Origin: JANQPA01 sp964628385 | Lineage (GTDB): Bacteria > Bacteroidota > Bacteroidia > Chitinophagales > Saprospiraceae | Direction: 5' to 3' | NCBI GenBank assembly: GCA_964628385.1 | Contig: CAZVOD010000003.1 | Coordinates: forward strand, 60,742 to 124,741 | Length of the DNA: 64,000 bases | Shown here: positions 56,401 through 64,000 of the stretch, piece after piece | How the letters are laid out: every line of letters starts with the position of its first letter | Numbering within the stretch: the first letter of the stretch is position 1 | Notes under the pieces: generated by a model | Told to the model about the DNA's origin: nothing | Databases searched by the model: none | Seen by the model: the letters and a program-made list of their open reading frames with translations, nothing else | Translations under genes and position numbers: made by a program

Positions 56401-57509
56401 TCCACCAGTACTTCTCCCCAGTCAGCATTTACCATTAATCGGGCAGCCAAATTAACCCGGTTACCTACGGCAGCATACTGACAGCGTTCTTCTCCACCTA
56501 CTATACCCGTGTAAGCCGTACCTACAGTAATTCCGGTTTTAAACTGCAGTTTTTTTTCTGATTCTAACTCTTTGAGTTCTGTTCTAAGAGAGTAAATAAA
56601 TTCAAGGGCTCTTTCGACATTATTCTCAAAACTGACAGGCGCTCCAAAAAAGCCAACCATCACGCCCCCTTTGTCTCCAAAATCAATTTCTTTAAAATAT
56701 CCGGAAAAACTCCTCATTTTATCAAGTACGATAGTAGAGAATTCATTCATCAACTTATGGCTGCTAATACCATCAAAAGCCAAAAATATAGCAATAGTCG
56801 TTCTGAACTCGCCCCTCGGTGTAACACTTAGTACAGATTCCGGCAGGAAGTCTTTTAGGATATCTGTCTTCATCAATGGCAATTTCGCCTTAGTTAGTGC
56901 CTGTTTTGGCGTAATCACCTTTGCATCCAGTCGATAGCAGGAAGTATTGACTTTGACTAATGGAATATCCTGGTCATCAATTTGTTGGTGTAGTGCTTCA
57001 TCAAGGATGATATCCTGATTGTGAGCTTTTGTCTGGCAATAATTACAACTATCGATGGCCATACCTCGAAAATAATAAGCTTTATTATTCGCACTCCCTA
57101 CGATTCCCCATTCTACCTCGCCGTAGGCCAGGCCAATCTTTAAACCAATGGTAAAGTTATCAAACTGGTATGCGCGTTGCCTGAACAAGTTGCGAACGGA
57201 CTGAGCTGCTTCTAGCAACTTCATCTCATCAACCTCGTAGCCTTCTAACGGGAAAATAGCTGTAAAAGCATCTCCAGCAAAATAGGGAATAAAGCCATTA
57301 CGGGAATATACCAACTTGACCAGGGGAGCAAAAATTTCATTCAGGATATTAGACAACTGCTCAGCACCTCTTGGTCCCAATCTCATTAAAGCATCAGTGA
57401 GCGCTGTGAACCCCGATAGGTCTATAGACATAGTGTAGGCAGTAAGACAGCCTTTTTCTTCCCCTTCGGCATAACGCTCGTAGATAAATTGTGGTATTAG
57501 GTTCTTCAC
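53487..57509 (-). CDS. Soluble-adenylyl-cyclase-like protein: two class III cyclase domains, ATPase, TPRs
   Basis: A 1340-aa cytoplasmic protein. Cyclase domain 1 (residues 25-200) has the metal-binding aspartates D30 (S-I-D-L-S-G-F-T) and D80 (Y-F-A-G-D-A-F) but lacks the transition-state Asn/Arg (D153 and Y157 at those positions). Domain 2 (235-400) lacks metal aspartates but keeps N353 and R357 (G-N-R-V-N-L-A-A-R-L). Together they could form one composite active site, as in mammalian sAC (ADCY10). A P-loop G-E-A-G-I-G-K-S lies at 446-453 in an NTPase module, followed by about ten TPR repeats (about 860-1230). Cyclic AMP synthesis is inferred. Confidence 0.85.
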   Translation of the reverse strand: MKNLIPQFIYERYAEGEEKGCLTAYTMSIDLSGFTALTDALMRLGPRGAEQLSNILNEIFAPLVKLVYSRNGFIPYFAGDAFTAIFPLEGYEVDEMKLLEAAQSVRNLFRQRAYQFDNFTIGLKIGLAYGEVEWGIVGSANNKAYYFRGMAIDSCNYCQTKAHNQDIILDEALHQQIDDQDIPLVKVNTSCYRLDAKVITPKQALTKAKLPLMKTDILKDFLPESVLSVTPRGEFRTTIAIFLAFDGISSHKLMNEFSTIVLDKMRSFSGYFKEIDFGDKGGVMVGFFGAPVSFENNVERALEFIYSLRTELKELESEKKLQFKTGITVGTAYTGIVGGEERCQYAAVGNRVNLAARLMVNADWGEVLVDSEIQKEKHFSFQHKGDIKYKGIEGNVPTFKLIGRNYVSKQAYSGIMVGREEEFMQLMHFSRSLFNNRVAGIAYIYGEAGIGKSRLTHELKKQLTQAGNIKWHICQTDQILRKPFNPFIYFLKNYFEQSPDGSDQLNREKFEKKLEELTGKIATINNDDAADILKELYRTRSVLAALIGITYENSIWLLLDAKGKYQNSIIAIVNLLKAESLVSPMVIQMEDGHWIDENSEELMADLVRQLSRYAVLLLVTSRYRDDGSKPHVIDPDLIEVLGLPLLEVNLNYLTPTAVKQFAETILQGKIAKDFYELLLRSTNSNPFYLEQILGYFDESKLLSKKEGQWTISNKNIRLSNSITAVLTARIDRLSSLVKETVKAAAVIGREFELPILTEVMREHEEFRGKNGKAGLLLKEQISTAEKGQIWHAMNELRYIFRHSLLREAAYSMQLRGRLRQLHRLIAEAIERLYQHNLQERFVDLAFHYEQADVFDKTCEYLHKAADYARSNFQNQQALDFYEKLLEKLNSKQDSFQQIQTQLKKGRILELIGKWDDCEAAYRTALEFAKKSRDVLLIGKANNGMGTVFMLKGDYYKSMDYLKTAALLFESIDNKEGISEVYGNLGNLYFRQGDYSEAKSYFAKSIDLAQSDEEIPVNAQIVANLGLTYMNQGNYDKGIQVQEKQLNICEKNNDKQGMATILTFLGIVYLEKGDYKNALDSFERGLQLSEELGNRMLMPVAIGNIGVIYERKGDYDRAMEQYQKDLELCEELGDKQGIAIALGLIGQLLNVKGEFYRAIEYLQKDLMISEELNYKKGIAKALNTLGDVFYLTGNFSRSLHFYDRAIEVTREIGNKLVLGFSLVEKSAVLMKTGDRDELMKTAEEATQIADELGNPDLIFEADILAARIKIEDGLIEEAKNILRSLHKLELSIDQEAAVAFEWHRLNPMDEEERESARKLYEQLYQDTPRYTYKVILDLLEV

Positions 57510-58017
57510 ATATAGCCTTTATTCCTGTTCTGTTTCCAAGATACAAATTATAAAAATATCCTAGGGGATCAATAAGATCGAAACTGGTTTCGCAAAAAAC
57601 CTTTGTTAAATTTATCCAAACCAGAAAGCGATAGTCAATCTACTAATCTTATAATGGATTTTTTCATATAGCATAATGTACCAACGTAAATCCCCCCATC
57701 AATTGTTTTACAAAAAACAAATCATGCTGCAATTTGTGAAGTTATGTTTTAATTTACCGGGAGAATGGCGCTTCCTTCCCGCCGACACAGGAAGCGCCAT
57801 AGGTTTTATTTTACTCCATAACTGCCTCTACCTGATAGGTCTTTTTTTCTATCGTATCATTACAGGCAATTTATTGATTTGCTACAAAAAGGCGAGATTC
57901 TAAGACTAACCCAGTATTTTTTTCGACCTCATAATCGAAGTTGTTTAGGATTTTTTATTTTTTTTCAGAAAAACTGTAATAATCAAAACGTTTTACAGAC
58001 ACAATAAGAAAAAAAGG
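57510..58017. other. Divergent intergenic region between the cyclase-like gene and the ECF sigma gene
   Basis: This 508-base region has no gene I can support, although short open frames exist. It holds a strong hairpin at 57765-57800, described separately. Transcription of a short RNA or an attenuated leader of the ECF gene is possible. Confidence 0.4.
57765..57800 (+). terminator. Terminator-like hairpin in an intergenic region
   Basis: Perfect 12-bp arms (57765-57776 and 57789-57800) around a 12-base loop, followed by AGGTTTTATTTTA. It is 217 bases before the ECF sigma gene and 256 bases after the divergent cyclase start, so it does not end an annotated gene. It could end a small RNA or act as a leader attenuator. 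Confidence 0.55.
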
Positions 58018-58533
58018 GTGACTGGGCGATTCAAAAACATCATCGAACAACACAATGGCATTCTTTATAAAGTGGGCCGCTCCTACACCAGAACGGAGCA
58101 AGACTTTGAGGATTTGTACCAGGAAATCCTCATACAGTTGTGGCAATCGATAAAACGATTCCGGGAAGAATCAAAACTATCTACTTTTATCTATAAGGTA
58201 GCTTTAAATACGGCCATAACTTTCAGTGAGAAGAGCCGGAAAAAAAATCCACCGATCAATGCTGCGGCTATGCTTACTACGGTGGTAGAGGCGGATCCTT
58301 TAAGAAAGGAGCAAGCCAGCAGGCAGCAGTCCCGGATAGATTTACTTTACAGGTGCATCAATTTGCTGGAAAAGGATGATCGCGCTATTATTCTATTACA
58401 TCTGGAGGGGCAATCATACGAAGAAACAGCGGATATTCTGGGAATTACCACCAATCATGTGGGGGTGAAACTAAATCGAGTTAAGAAAAAACTGTATAAA
58501 CTACTTAATGAATATGGATATGCAGCCATCTAA
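58018..58533 (+). CDS. ECF-type RNA polymerase sigma factor
   Basis: A 171-aa sigma-70 relative with regions 2 and 4 only. Region 2 carries D-F-E-D-L-Y-Q-E-I-L-I-Q-L-W-Q-S and T-F-I-Y-K-V-A-L-N-T-A. Region 4 has the helix-turn-helix S-Y-E-E-T-A-D-I-L-G-I-T-T-N-H-V-G-V-K-L. The start is GTG at 58018, preceded by a GGG purine stretch. It overlaps the next gene by 26 bases, so the two are translationally coupled. That neighbour could be its regulator. Confidence 0.92.
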   Translation: MTGRFKNIIEQHNGILYKVGRSYTRTEQDFEDLYQEILIQLWQSIKRFREESKLSTFIYKVALNTAITFSEKSRKKNPPINAAAMLTTVVEADPLRKEQASRQQSRIDLLYRCINLLEKDDRAIILLHLEGQSYEETADILGITTNHVGVKLNRVKKKLYKLLNEYGYAAI

Positions 58534-59119
58534 TCTACATTCAATTTGGGAAGAAAACAACAAACAGGCCGATGCCTACTACGCTTCTATTGAACCGGAA
58601 GTTTTGGCTAAGGCACAACGAAGGTCAAAAGCTACTGTAGCCAGCTTCAAGCGGTTTATACGTAAAGAGACGATCATTGGGTTGGTCTTTATTTTGCCCC
58701 TGGCCCTCTATAATTTCAGAGGACCCGCCTTTTGGTATGTTACCCTGTTGGTTACTTTGAGTTTGACGCCCATATTGCTTATCAATTATTTTACGTTCCG
58801 AAAACTGGACAGCATCATGTCAGAAGATGTTATCTGGGTAATTCGTCAGTATGCCAAAGCGCTAAAACAATTCGAACAGCGCATGGTGACCTTTTTATAC
58901 CTGGTCAATCCTTTGTTTGCCAGCGCGCTCGTCCTGCTAGCTCGCCTGGATAATGACACTATTCCCGAATGGAATAGAACGTATTGGATAGCTGGTATTG
59001 CTTTTCTCTTTGGCCTGGCAGTAGCTATTTTTACTAAAAAAGTTTATTATAAAAAATTTGTTGGCGATAAATGGAGGAAACTGGAATCTATAGCCGACCA
59101 CCTGGAAGAAGAAAAATAA
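58508..59119 (+). CDS. Membrane protein coupled to the ECF sigma factor
   Basis: A 203-aa protein with a soluble N-terminal 50 residues (including N-L-H-S-I-W-E-E-N-N-K) and four hydrophobic segments arranged in two pairs (about residues 55-95 and 122-170). The N-terminal region followed by membrane helices is what an anti-sigma factor would have, but I do not recognise a zinc or ZAS motif. The 26-base overlap with the sigma gene supports functional coupling. Anti-sigma activity is inferred, not seen. Confidence 0.65.
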   Translation: MNMDMQPSNLHSIWEENNKQADAYYASIEPEVLAKAQRRSKATVASFKRFIRKETIIGLVFILPLALYNFRGPAFWYVTLLVTLSLTPILLINYFTFRKLDSIMSEDVIWVIRQYAKALKQFEQRMVTFLYLVNPLFASALVLLARLDNDTIPEWNRTYWIAGIAFLFGLAVAIFTKKVYYKKFVGDKWRKLESIADHLEEEK

Positions 59120-59161
59120 GAATCAGGCCATTCAAGTGCGTGTTTGGAATAGAGTAAATGC

Positions 59162-59194
59162 AGGTTGTAGAAATGAAAATCATTTCTACAACCT
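59162..59194. terminator. Bidirectional terminator between convergent genes
   Basis: Perfect 15-bp arms (59162-59176 and 59180-59194) around a 3-base loop. It lies between the membrane protein stop (59119) and the minus-strand protease stop (59205), with a T-run shortly after on the plus strand. Confidence 0.85.
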
Positions 59195-59204
59195 ATCATT
59201 TTTG

Positions 59205-62200
59205 TTACTGTACTACAAACAAGCTTCGCATAACTTTTCCGTTTTCTCCCATCACTTCATAGGAATACATCCCTGCCGGAAGCAGCGAAGTATCCAAACG
59301 TAGTTGATTGAGATTATTGTCTACCTGCTGTCGGTAACTATTCATGATTCTACCATTTACATCTATTATTCTGATTGTCACCTGTTGAGTATCCAGGATG
59401 GATAGGTTAACTGTCGCCACTCCATTGACAGGATTGGGAACAATCTGAATAAATTCTTCTACAGGTGCGTCTACATCCAGTTGGTCGATTACCAGTAAAT
59501 CATTGGTTTTGAAGGTTAAGCTTTTTGTTGATGCAGTAAAAGGACGTATTCCAAGCTCTTGCTGACCGCTGAGTTTACGAATATATAAATCCATTTTTTC
59601 ACCTTCATAAAAACCATCAATAAGCTCCGTAGAAGTATCATCTCCCCAAACGGTGATTGCTGTATTTTCACCATCAAACCGGGACCATCCAAATATTTTT
59701 CCTGCCTTATTCTTAACTACCAGCTCATCTCCCACATTCAGGTATTCAGTAGCTAATTTGTAAGGCAAAACAATCGTGGCTGAGCGCCCTGTGATCACAG
59801 GAGCAGAATAGTGCTGGCTTGTTTTTATGGAGTTATTAAAAGATTTTCTGCCCTGATTTGGCGCGGCCTGTAAATTTAAAGTGCCCACAGCGGAAGCTTT
59901 CAGATAATAGCCCTGGGTCGGCTGCAAATCGCCAATACCATTGATTCCAAAAGAGGGGATGTAGCTATTGCCACTGTTATCCTTTACAATTTCAATGATA
60001 TTGTTGATACTGGAAAATGCCGTTTGCGCATTTTGTGGAGTACGATTGTAAACCGGAATGATCTGCCACCCTTGTGCAATAGAAATAGGCGTATCTTCAG
60101 CAACAGGATCCCCCTCAATGGTCAGGCTGGTATTGGAAGAGACCTTGACCTGATAGCCCTCTGAGATATTCCAATTACCAATATTATTGATATTGAAAGC
60201 AGGAATAGCAGCATTACCCTGACCGTCTTTGATGATTTCTACCTGATTACTGATCGGAGCTATGATACTATTGATATCGAGCACCTCCGGTACAACATAA
60301 CTGGAAATGGTATTCCAGCCTTCGGATAAATTGATTGTTAGAGTCATTTGGTCAGGTTGAGAACCCAGACTCATTAACTGACTGATACCATTAACGGCAA
60401 ACTGATCGGTATGCGATATTACTCCTCCTACCGGAGCGTAAGATGCATTGACTTCTACTTCACTACTCGTTGCCGCCTGCCATACCTTAATTTTGAAAGT
60501 CTCATTGATAGTAAACCCATCTTTTGCCGGCGTATTAGCATCGTCACCATAAATGGTAATCGAACCATTATTACCAGAAGTCCACTGGCCTGCACCAGCG
60601 CACTTCAAAACACCACCATCTTCATAGAAAAATCCTATCCAATCGTCAGCAGTTAAGTTACCTCCGTTGATATCGGTATTCATTGCCATCGTAATGATAA
60701 CTGTGTGATTAATGCCCGTATTAGTATATTCCCATGGACTATTACCTGAACCGGAACTACCCAAACTATTAAGCACACTGATTCCATTAATAGCAAATTC
60801 ATCGGTATGCGTTACAAAACCTCCGGTAGGCTGAAAACCAGCAGTAACCTCATATTCCTTCGCCTCCTGATCCTTCCATACTTTGACAATAAAAGTCTCC
60901 CTGATATCAAAACCATCTTTAGCCGGCGTATTGGAATCATCACCATAAACAGCAATCGAACTATTAGAAGTTGGACTCCACTGACCTGCACCAGCGCATT
61001 TTAAAACGCCAGCATCTTCGTAGAAAAACCCTATCCAATCATCTTGCTCAAGAGCAGAGCCGTTCACAGAACTGGTCAAATCAGAAATTACAATTACGGT
61101 ATGGTTATTGCCGGTAGGTGTTACTTCCCAGGGAGAAGAACTACCCGCGGGCTCACCATTCTGAGTAATACTTACGGTTCTTGTCAAACCACTGCCACTT
61201 ATGGTTAATATAGCCGTTCGGGTATCCGGAGAGGAATTCTCAGCATAGCATACTTCAAATGAACCATCGTCAAAGCCGCTAGTAGGATTGACATTTGTGA
61301 TCCAGGGAGCAGAATGACTCACTTGCCAGTTGACATTACCACTGACATTGAAATCAACACAACCAGGAGATGCACTAACTTGCCTATCCGTAGGAGAAAC
61401 GGATAAAGCTGGTGGAATAAACTTCCCATCCTGATTGATCGTTAGGGTTCTGGAAAGCCCTCCACCTGTGACAACAACACTGGCACTTCTTGGGCTGGTT
61501 GCGGGATTTTCTTCAAAACACACATCAAAAACTCCGTTATTGCTACCACCAGAAGGGCTAATTGTAAGCCAGCTAGCAGAGGAGCTGACCTGCCAGTTGA
61601 CATTACTATTAACAGCAAATGTGGTACACCCAGCCACATAGCCCACATTTCTTACGGCCGGGGTTATCACCAACGATGGCGGAATCACCATCGCATCCTG
61701 CGTCAACGTGAAGTTTCTGGTAATCGTTCCTGAATTAACACTGATAGTAGCCACTCGGTTATTAGTGCTGGAATTACTGCTATAAAATACCGTAACCACC
61801 CCATCGCCCGATCCTCCGGTAGGAGCGGCAGTAGCCCAGTTTCTGTCAGAGCTGATAGACCATGTCGTATTAGAATTGACATTAAAACTAACTGCTCCGG
61901 AATTATCACTAACATTAGCAGAGGAAGGAGAAATACTCAATTGAGCACTGGCACCGGCCTGGGTAACCCTAACAGTTCTGTTGGAAACTCCCGTACCACT
62001 TACGGTGATCGTAGCAGATCTACTAGAAGTTGAAGTATTGGCCCCGTAGATAATATTTATGGTTCTGTCATTAGAGCCACTGGTTGGACTTACACTCAGC
62101 CAACTGGCATTTTCTGAAACAGTCCAGCTAATATTTGAAGAAACGTCAAATGATGCAGTTCCGGAAGCCGCACCTACATCTATGCTAGAACGGCTTACAC

Positions 62201-63593
62201 TCAGTTCTGGCGTAGGGGCAGTTACAGTTATCTGATCAAGGTACCATTCGCGGGAGTAATTATTTTGATCGTCCCCGTTTGTGATCATTCTGACTCCTAT
62301 GTAATAATCATTAGGGCTGGTATTGGCTGGTATTACAATTGGATTAGTAGCTGAGTTAATCAAATTCTGAAACCCATTTGCGTTAATATTTAATCCTGTA
62401 TAATTATAGGTTTTTATTTTGGTATCAAGATTTGAAATAATATCGTTAGTAGATAAGAACACTTCAACTGTTGTTTCTCCTCTAAAATTGTTCTGAGAGA
62501 AATTAAAAACTTCAAGTAAAAAATCGCCGACACTCTCACCGGCTTGCACTGATCGATTAGTCACATCAACCTGAAAGGGAACTAAGTCAGTAGCTAAAGG
62601 AGGATCTTCATTCCTTTTTCTTCTAATTAAATCAGAAACAGTTTCATTAACGCGAGTATGTCCATTTTCCTGACTACCTAGGGTATGGCTGTGAACACCA
62701 TATACATATCTTGAGTCATTGTCTATGTAATAAGTTCCACTTCCACTCTGACCACCATACCCTACTCTGTTTTGGTATAAAATTCCTTCTTCATCTCCCC
62801 CTACTCTATCAAAAGTTCCAAACCAGTAATACATATCCCTACCATTGTAAGGACTCTCTGCAGGGTAATTGTAATTATGAAAAGTAGTATTTAAAACAAA
62901 ATTATTATCTGTATTATAAGCATACCCGAACCAACCTACAGCTCCTCCAATGGGAAAATCTAATGTTATTAGGCCAATATCCCAGTCGTAATCCCTATTC
63001 TGAGTCCAGGAGGTCCAGGAGGTTAGGTTAACACTTTGTGCTTCTCCAAATGGTTTTTCTTCTCTTTTGTAAGCAGGTACTACGGTGACATCGCTTACCC
63101 ACCCTGCAAGAGCAGGATTTGAGTCATGATTGTATATACAATGACCTGCTGTTATAACATGAACTGGACTTACCAAAGCTCCAGAACAAACGTAGTTACC
63201 TCCATCTGTTCCCGTAAAAAATACTTTAACATTTCTCCTTGCCGGAAAACCCGCGGTATTATTTACCAAAGTCAGATCAGAAAACCTTTTTTGTCCTCCT
63301 GGTAATTCTTCCATTCCTTTTCCGTCCCCGGCCAAATTACTTCCTGGCTCAAATGCAGCATCAGCGTTTAATACAGATAGGTCAGGTTCTTGTAAGTAAT
63401 TAATTTCCTTTGATTTCGAATTGTAAATGACTGGTTTATTGCTCTTAAAATCCGGTAATTTAGGAACAGAATATTCAGGTAACGGCATGGGCTTGTACAT
63501 TTTCCCTTTAAATTCTTCTTGCGCTGTACCGGTAGTAACTACACCAAATAAAAACAGTAGGACAATAAAAGGTACGGAGTACCTGGAGGTCAT
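59205..63593 (-). CDS. Secreted V8-like serine protease with BACON domains and T9SS sorting tail
   Basis: A protein of 1462 residues. The ATG at 63593 gives a clean signal peptide; an ATG at 63659 would add 22. The trypsin-like domain has the catalytic triad: T-A-G-H-C (His), Y-D-W-D-I-G-L-I (Asp) and G-Q-S-G-S-G (Ser). A CARDB-like domain follows, then four BACON domains (about 62210-61170), two near-identical 120-residue modules (about 61140-60370; each D-D-W-I-G-F-F-Y-E-D and L-K-C-A-G-A-G-Q-W), two G-W-x-x-I modules, and a T9SS type-A tail (I-V-P-N-P-V-N-G, D-V-N-G-R). It is probably exported to the surface or medium. Confidence 0.88.
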   Translation of the reverse strand: MTSRYSVPFIVLLFLFGVVTTGTAQEEFKGKMYKPMPLPEYSVPKLPDFKSNKPVIYNSKSKEINYLQEPDLSVLNADAAFEPGSNLAGDGKGMEELPGGQKRFSDLTLVNNTAGFPARRNVKVFFTGTDGGNYVCSGALVSPVHVITAGHCIYNHDSNPALAGWVSDVTVVPAYKREEKPFGEAQSVNLTSWTSWTQNRDYDWDIGLITLDFPIGGAVGWFGYAYNTDNNFVLNTTFHNYNYPAESPYNGRDMYYWFGTFDRVGGDEEGILYQNRVGYGGQSGSGTYYIDNDSRYVYGVHSHTLGSQENGHTRVNETVSDLIRRKRNEDPPLATDLVPFQVDVTNRSVQAGESVGDFLLEVFNFSQNNFRGETTVEVFLSTNDIISNLDTKIKTYNYTGLNINANGFQNLINSATNPIVIPANTSPNDYYIGVRMITNGDDQNNYSREWYLDQITVTAPTPELSVSRSSIDVGAASGTASFDVSSNISWTVSENASWLSVSPTSGSNDRTINIIYGANTSTSSRSATITVSGTGVSNRTVRVTQAGASAQLSISPSSANVSDNSGAVSFNVNSNTTWSISSDRNWATAAPTGGSGDGVVTVFYSSNSSTNNRVATISVNSGTITRNFTLTQDAMVIPPSLVITPAVRNVGYVAGCTTFAVNSNVNWQVSSSASWLTISPSGGSNNGVFDVCFEENPATSPRSASVVVTGGGLSRTLTINQDGKFIPPALSVSPTDRQVSASPGCVDFNVSGNVNWQVSHSAPWITNVNPTSGFDDGSFEVCYAENSSPDTRTAILTISGSGLTRTVSITQNGEPAGSSSPWEVTPTGNNHTVIVISDLTSSVNGSALEQDDWIGFFYEDAGVLKCAGAGQWSPTSNSSIAVYGDDSNTPAKDGFDIRETFIVKVWKDQEAKEYEVTAGFQPTGGFVTHTDEFAINGISVLNSLGSSGSGNSPWEYTNTGINHTVIITMAMNTDINGGNLTADDWIGFFYEDGGVLKCAGAGQWTSGNNGSITIYGDDANTPAKDGFTINETFKIKVWQAATSSEVEVNASYAPVGGVISHTDQFAVNGISQLMSLGSQPDQMTLTINLSEGWNTISSYVVPEVLDINSIIAPISNQVEIIKDGQGNAAIPAFNINNIGNWNISEGYQVKVSSNTSLTIEGDPVAEDTPISIAQGWQIIPVYNRTPQNAQTAFSSINNIIEIVKDNSGNSYIPSFGINGIGDLQPTQGYYLKASAVGTLNLQAAPNQGRKSFNNSIKTSQHYSAPVITGRSATIVLPYKLATEYLNVGDELVVKNKAGKIFGWSRFDGENTAITVWGDDTSTELIDGFYEGEKMDLYIRKLSGQQELGIRPFTASTKSLTFKTNDLLVIDQLDVDAPVEEFIQIVPNPVNGVATVNLSILDTQQVTIRIIDVNGRIMNSYRQQVDNNLNQLRLDTSLLPAGMYSYEVMGENGKVMRSLFVVQ

Positions 63594-63659
63594 TCCAGGG
63601 CTCGGAACGTCATTAGATGACATTAGCTTGAAATGTGAAATAGCATTTTTTGATAGCAT

Positions 63660-64000
63660 TTTAAGTGAATTTTAGAAGTAGATAATGATATAACTGGCTT
63701 ATCAATAGCCGTAGCTTTGATAGGCGATACTCCAATAGAAAATTGAGTCATCAATAGCTTTTGATGACAGGGAAAAACTTAATTATCAAGTAAAAAGTCG
63801 ATATGGAAAGCCTAAAAAGGTTAGATATAATCAGGGCTTACTTTTTCCATCTTCCGAATAACACTTTTCAAGTCTAGTTCATATCTCTAATGTAAAAATA
63901 TGAATATTTAACTAATACTAAAGGAATAGTATAGTTTTTTTCTAAATTTAAGTAATGATTCAAAAATAAGTATAACTAAAATGAATATTTGGAAAAATTC
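63660..64000. other. AT-rich region upstream of the protease gene
   Basis: This 341-base stretch to the window end contains no gene, clear promoter or repeat that I can support. It probably holds the protease promoter. Confidence 0.5.

Noticed and set aside
57676..57903. Open frame of 75 codons in the gap before the ECF sigma gene
   Set aside because: It spans the 57765-57800 hairpin, has no family-like features and no ribosome-binding site. It is more likely a chance frame.

Overview
The window reads as a chromosomal segment of a Bacteroidota bacterium, most likely a gliding, marine-type member of the Cytophagales (for example Fulvivirga- or Reichenbachiella-like). This rests on GldH, a PorV/PorQ-family protein, type IX secretion (T9SS) C-terminal sorting domains, SusD- and CarboxypepD_reg-TonB-type proteins, an ATP synthase cluster ordered B-E-F-H-A-G without atpD/atpC, and TAnnTTTG boxes upstream of several genes. 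No rRNA, tRNA, CRISPR array, integrase, transposase or prophage gene was recognised. Most of the window is core genome, with a few decayed or accessory patches.

Layout. 1-5.1 kb: the 3' end of purD and three tandem parvulin/SurA-type periplasmic chaperones. 5.2-11.5 kb (minus): a small membrane protein, a POT peptide transporter, and a probable envelope operon (flippase/LPG-synthase-like protein, DUF3108, DUF4230, FkbM methyltransferase). 11.6-13.3 kb (plus): ruvC and an arsR/arsenate-reductase-like pair behind a perfect 16-bp palindrome. 13.3-23.5 kb (minus): a HIT protein, greA, and a three-gene operon of TonB-dependent receptor, 1330-aa secreted protein and PorV-like barrel. 23.8-27.5 kb (plus): a lipoprotein and a short carB lacking the regulatory domain. 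27.5-31.7 kb (minus): a SusD fragment, gldH, dnaJ, grpE and a TlpA-like thioredoxin. 31.9-33.9 kb: an ImmA/IrrE-XRE plus DUF4411 (PIN-like) toxin-antitoxin-like pair whose toxin gene is short, beside a cloverleaf-like palindromic element. 34-37.2 kb: a flavin reductase-like protein, a sugar nucleotidyltransferase, an OmpA pseudogene and a small PD-(D/E)XK-like protein. 37.3-42.9 kb (minus): ATP synthase genes. 43.1-48.5 kb: a UvrD/RecB-like helicase-nuclease, a Crp/Fnr regulator, a DUF4377 lipoprotein gene interrupted by TGA, and a ROK sugar kinase. 49.2-53.5 kb (plus): a CBM48-esterase, leucyl aminopeptidase and an ATP-grasp enzyme. 53.5-57.5 kb (minus): a large protein with the architecture of mammalian soluble adenylyl cyclase. 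58-59.1 kb (plus): an ECF sigma factor and an overlapping membrane protein. 59.2-63.6 kb (minus): a secreted V8-like protease with BACON domains and a T9SS tail.

How the parts connect. Much of the content serves the envelope: parvulin chaperones for outer-membrane proteins, the TonB/secreted protein/PorV operon, T9SS-tagged products, GldH and outer-membrane remnants. The features most worth a second look are the PorV triad, the soluble-adenylyl-cyclase-like protein, and three long imperfect palindromes (28963-29127, 33421-33601, 48841-49039) that look like small mobile or RNA-forming repeats.
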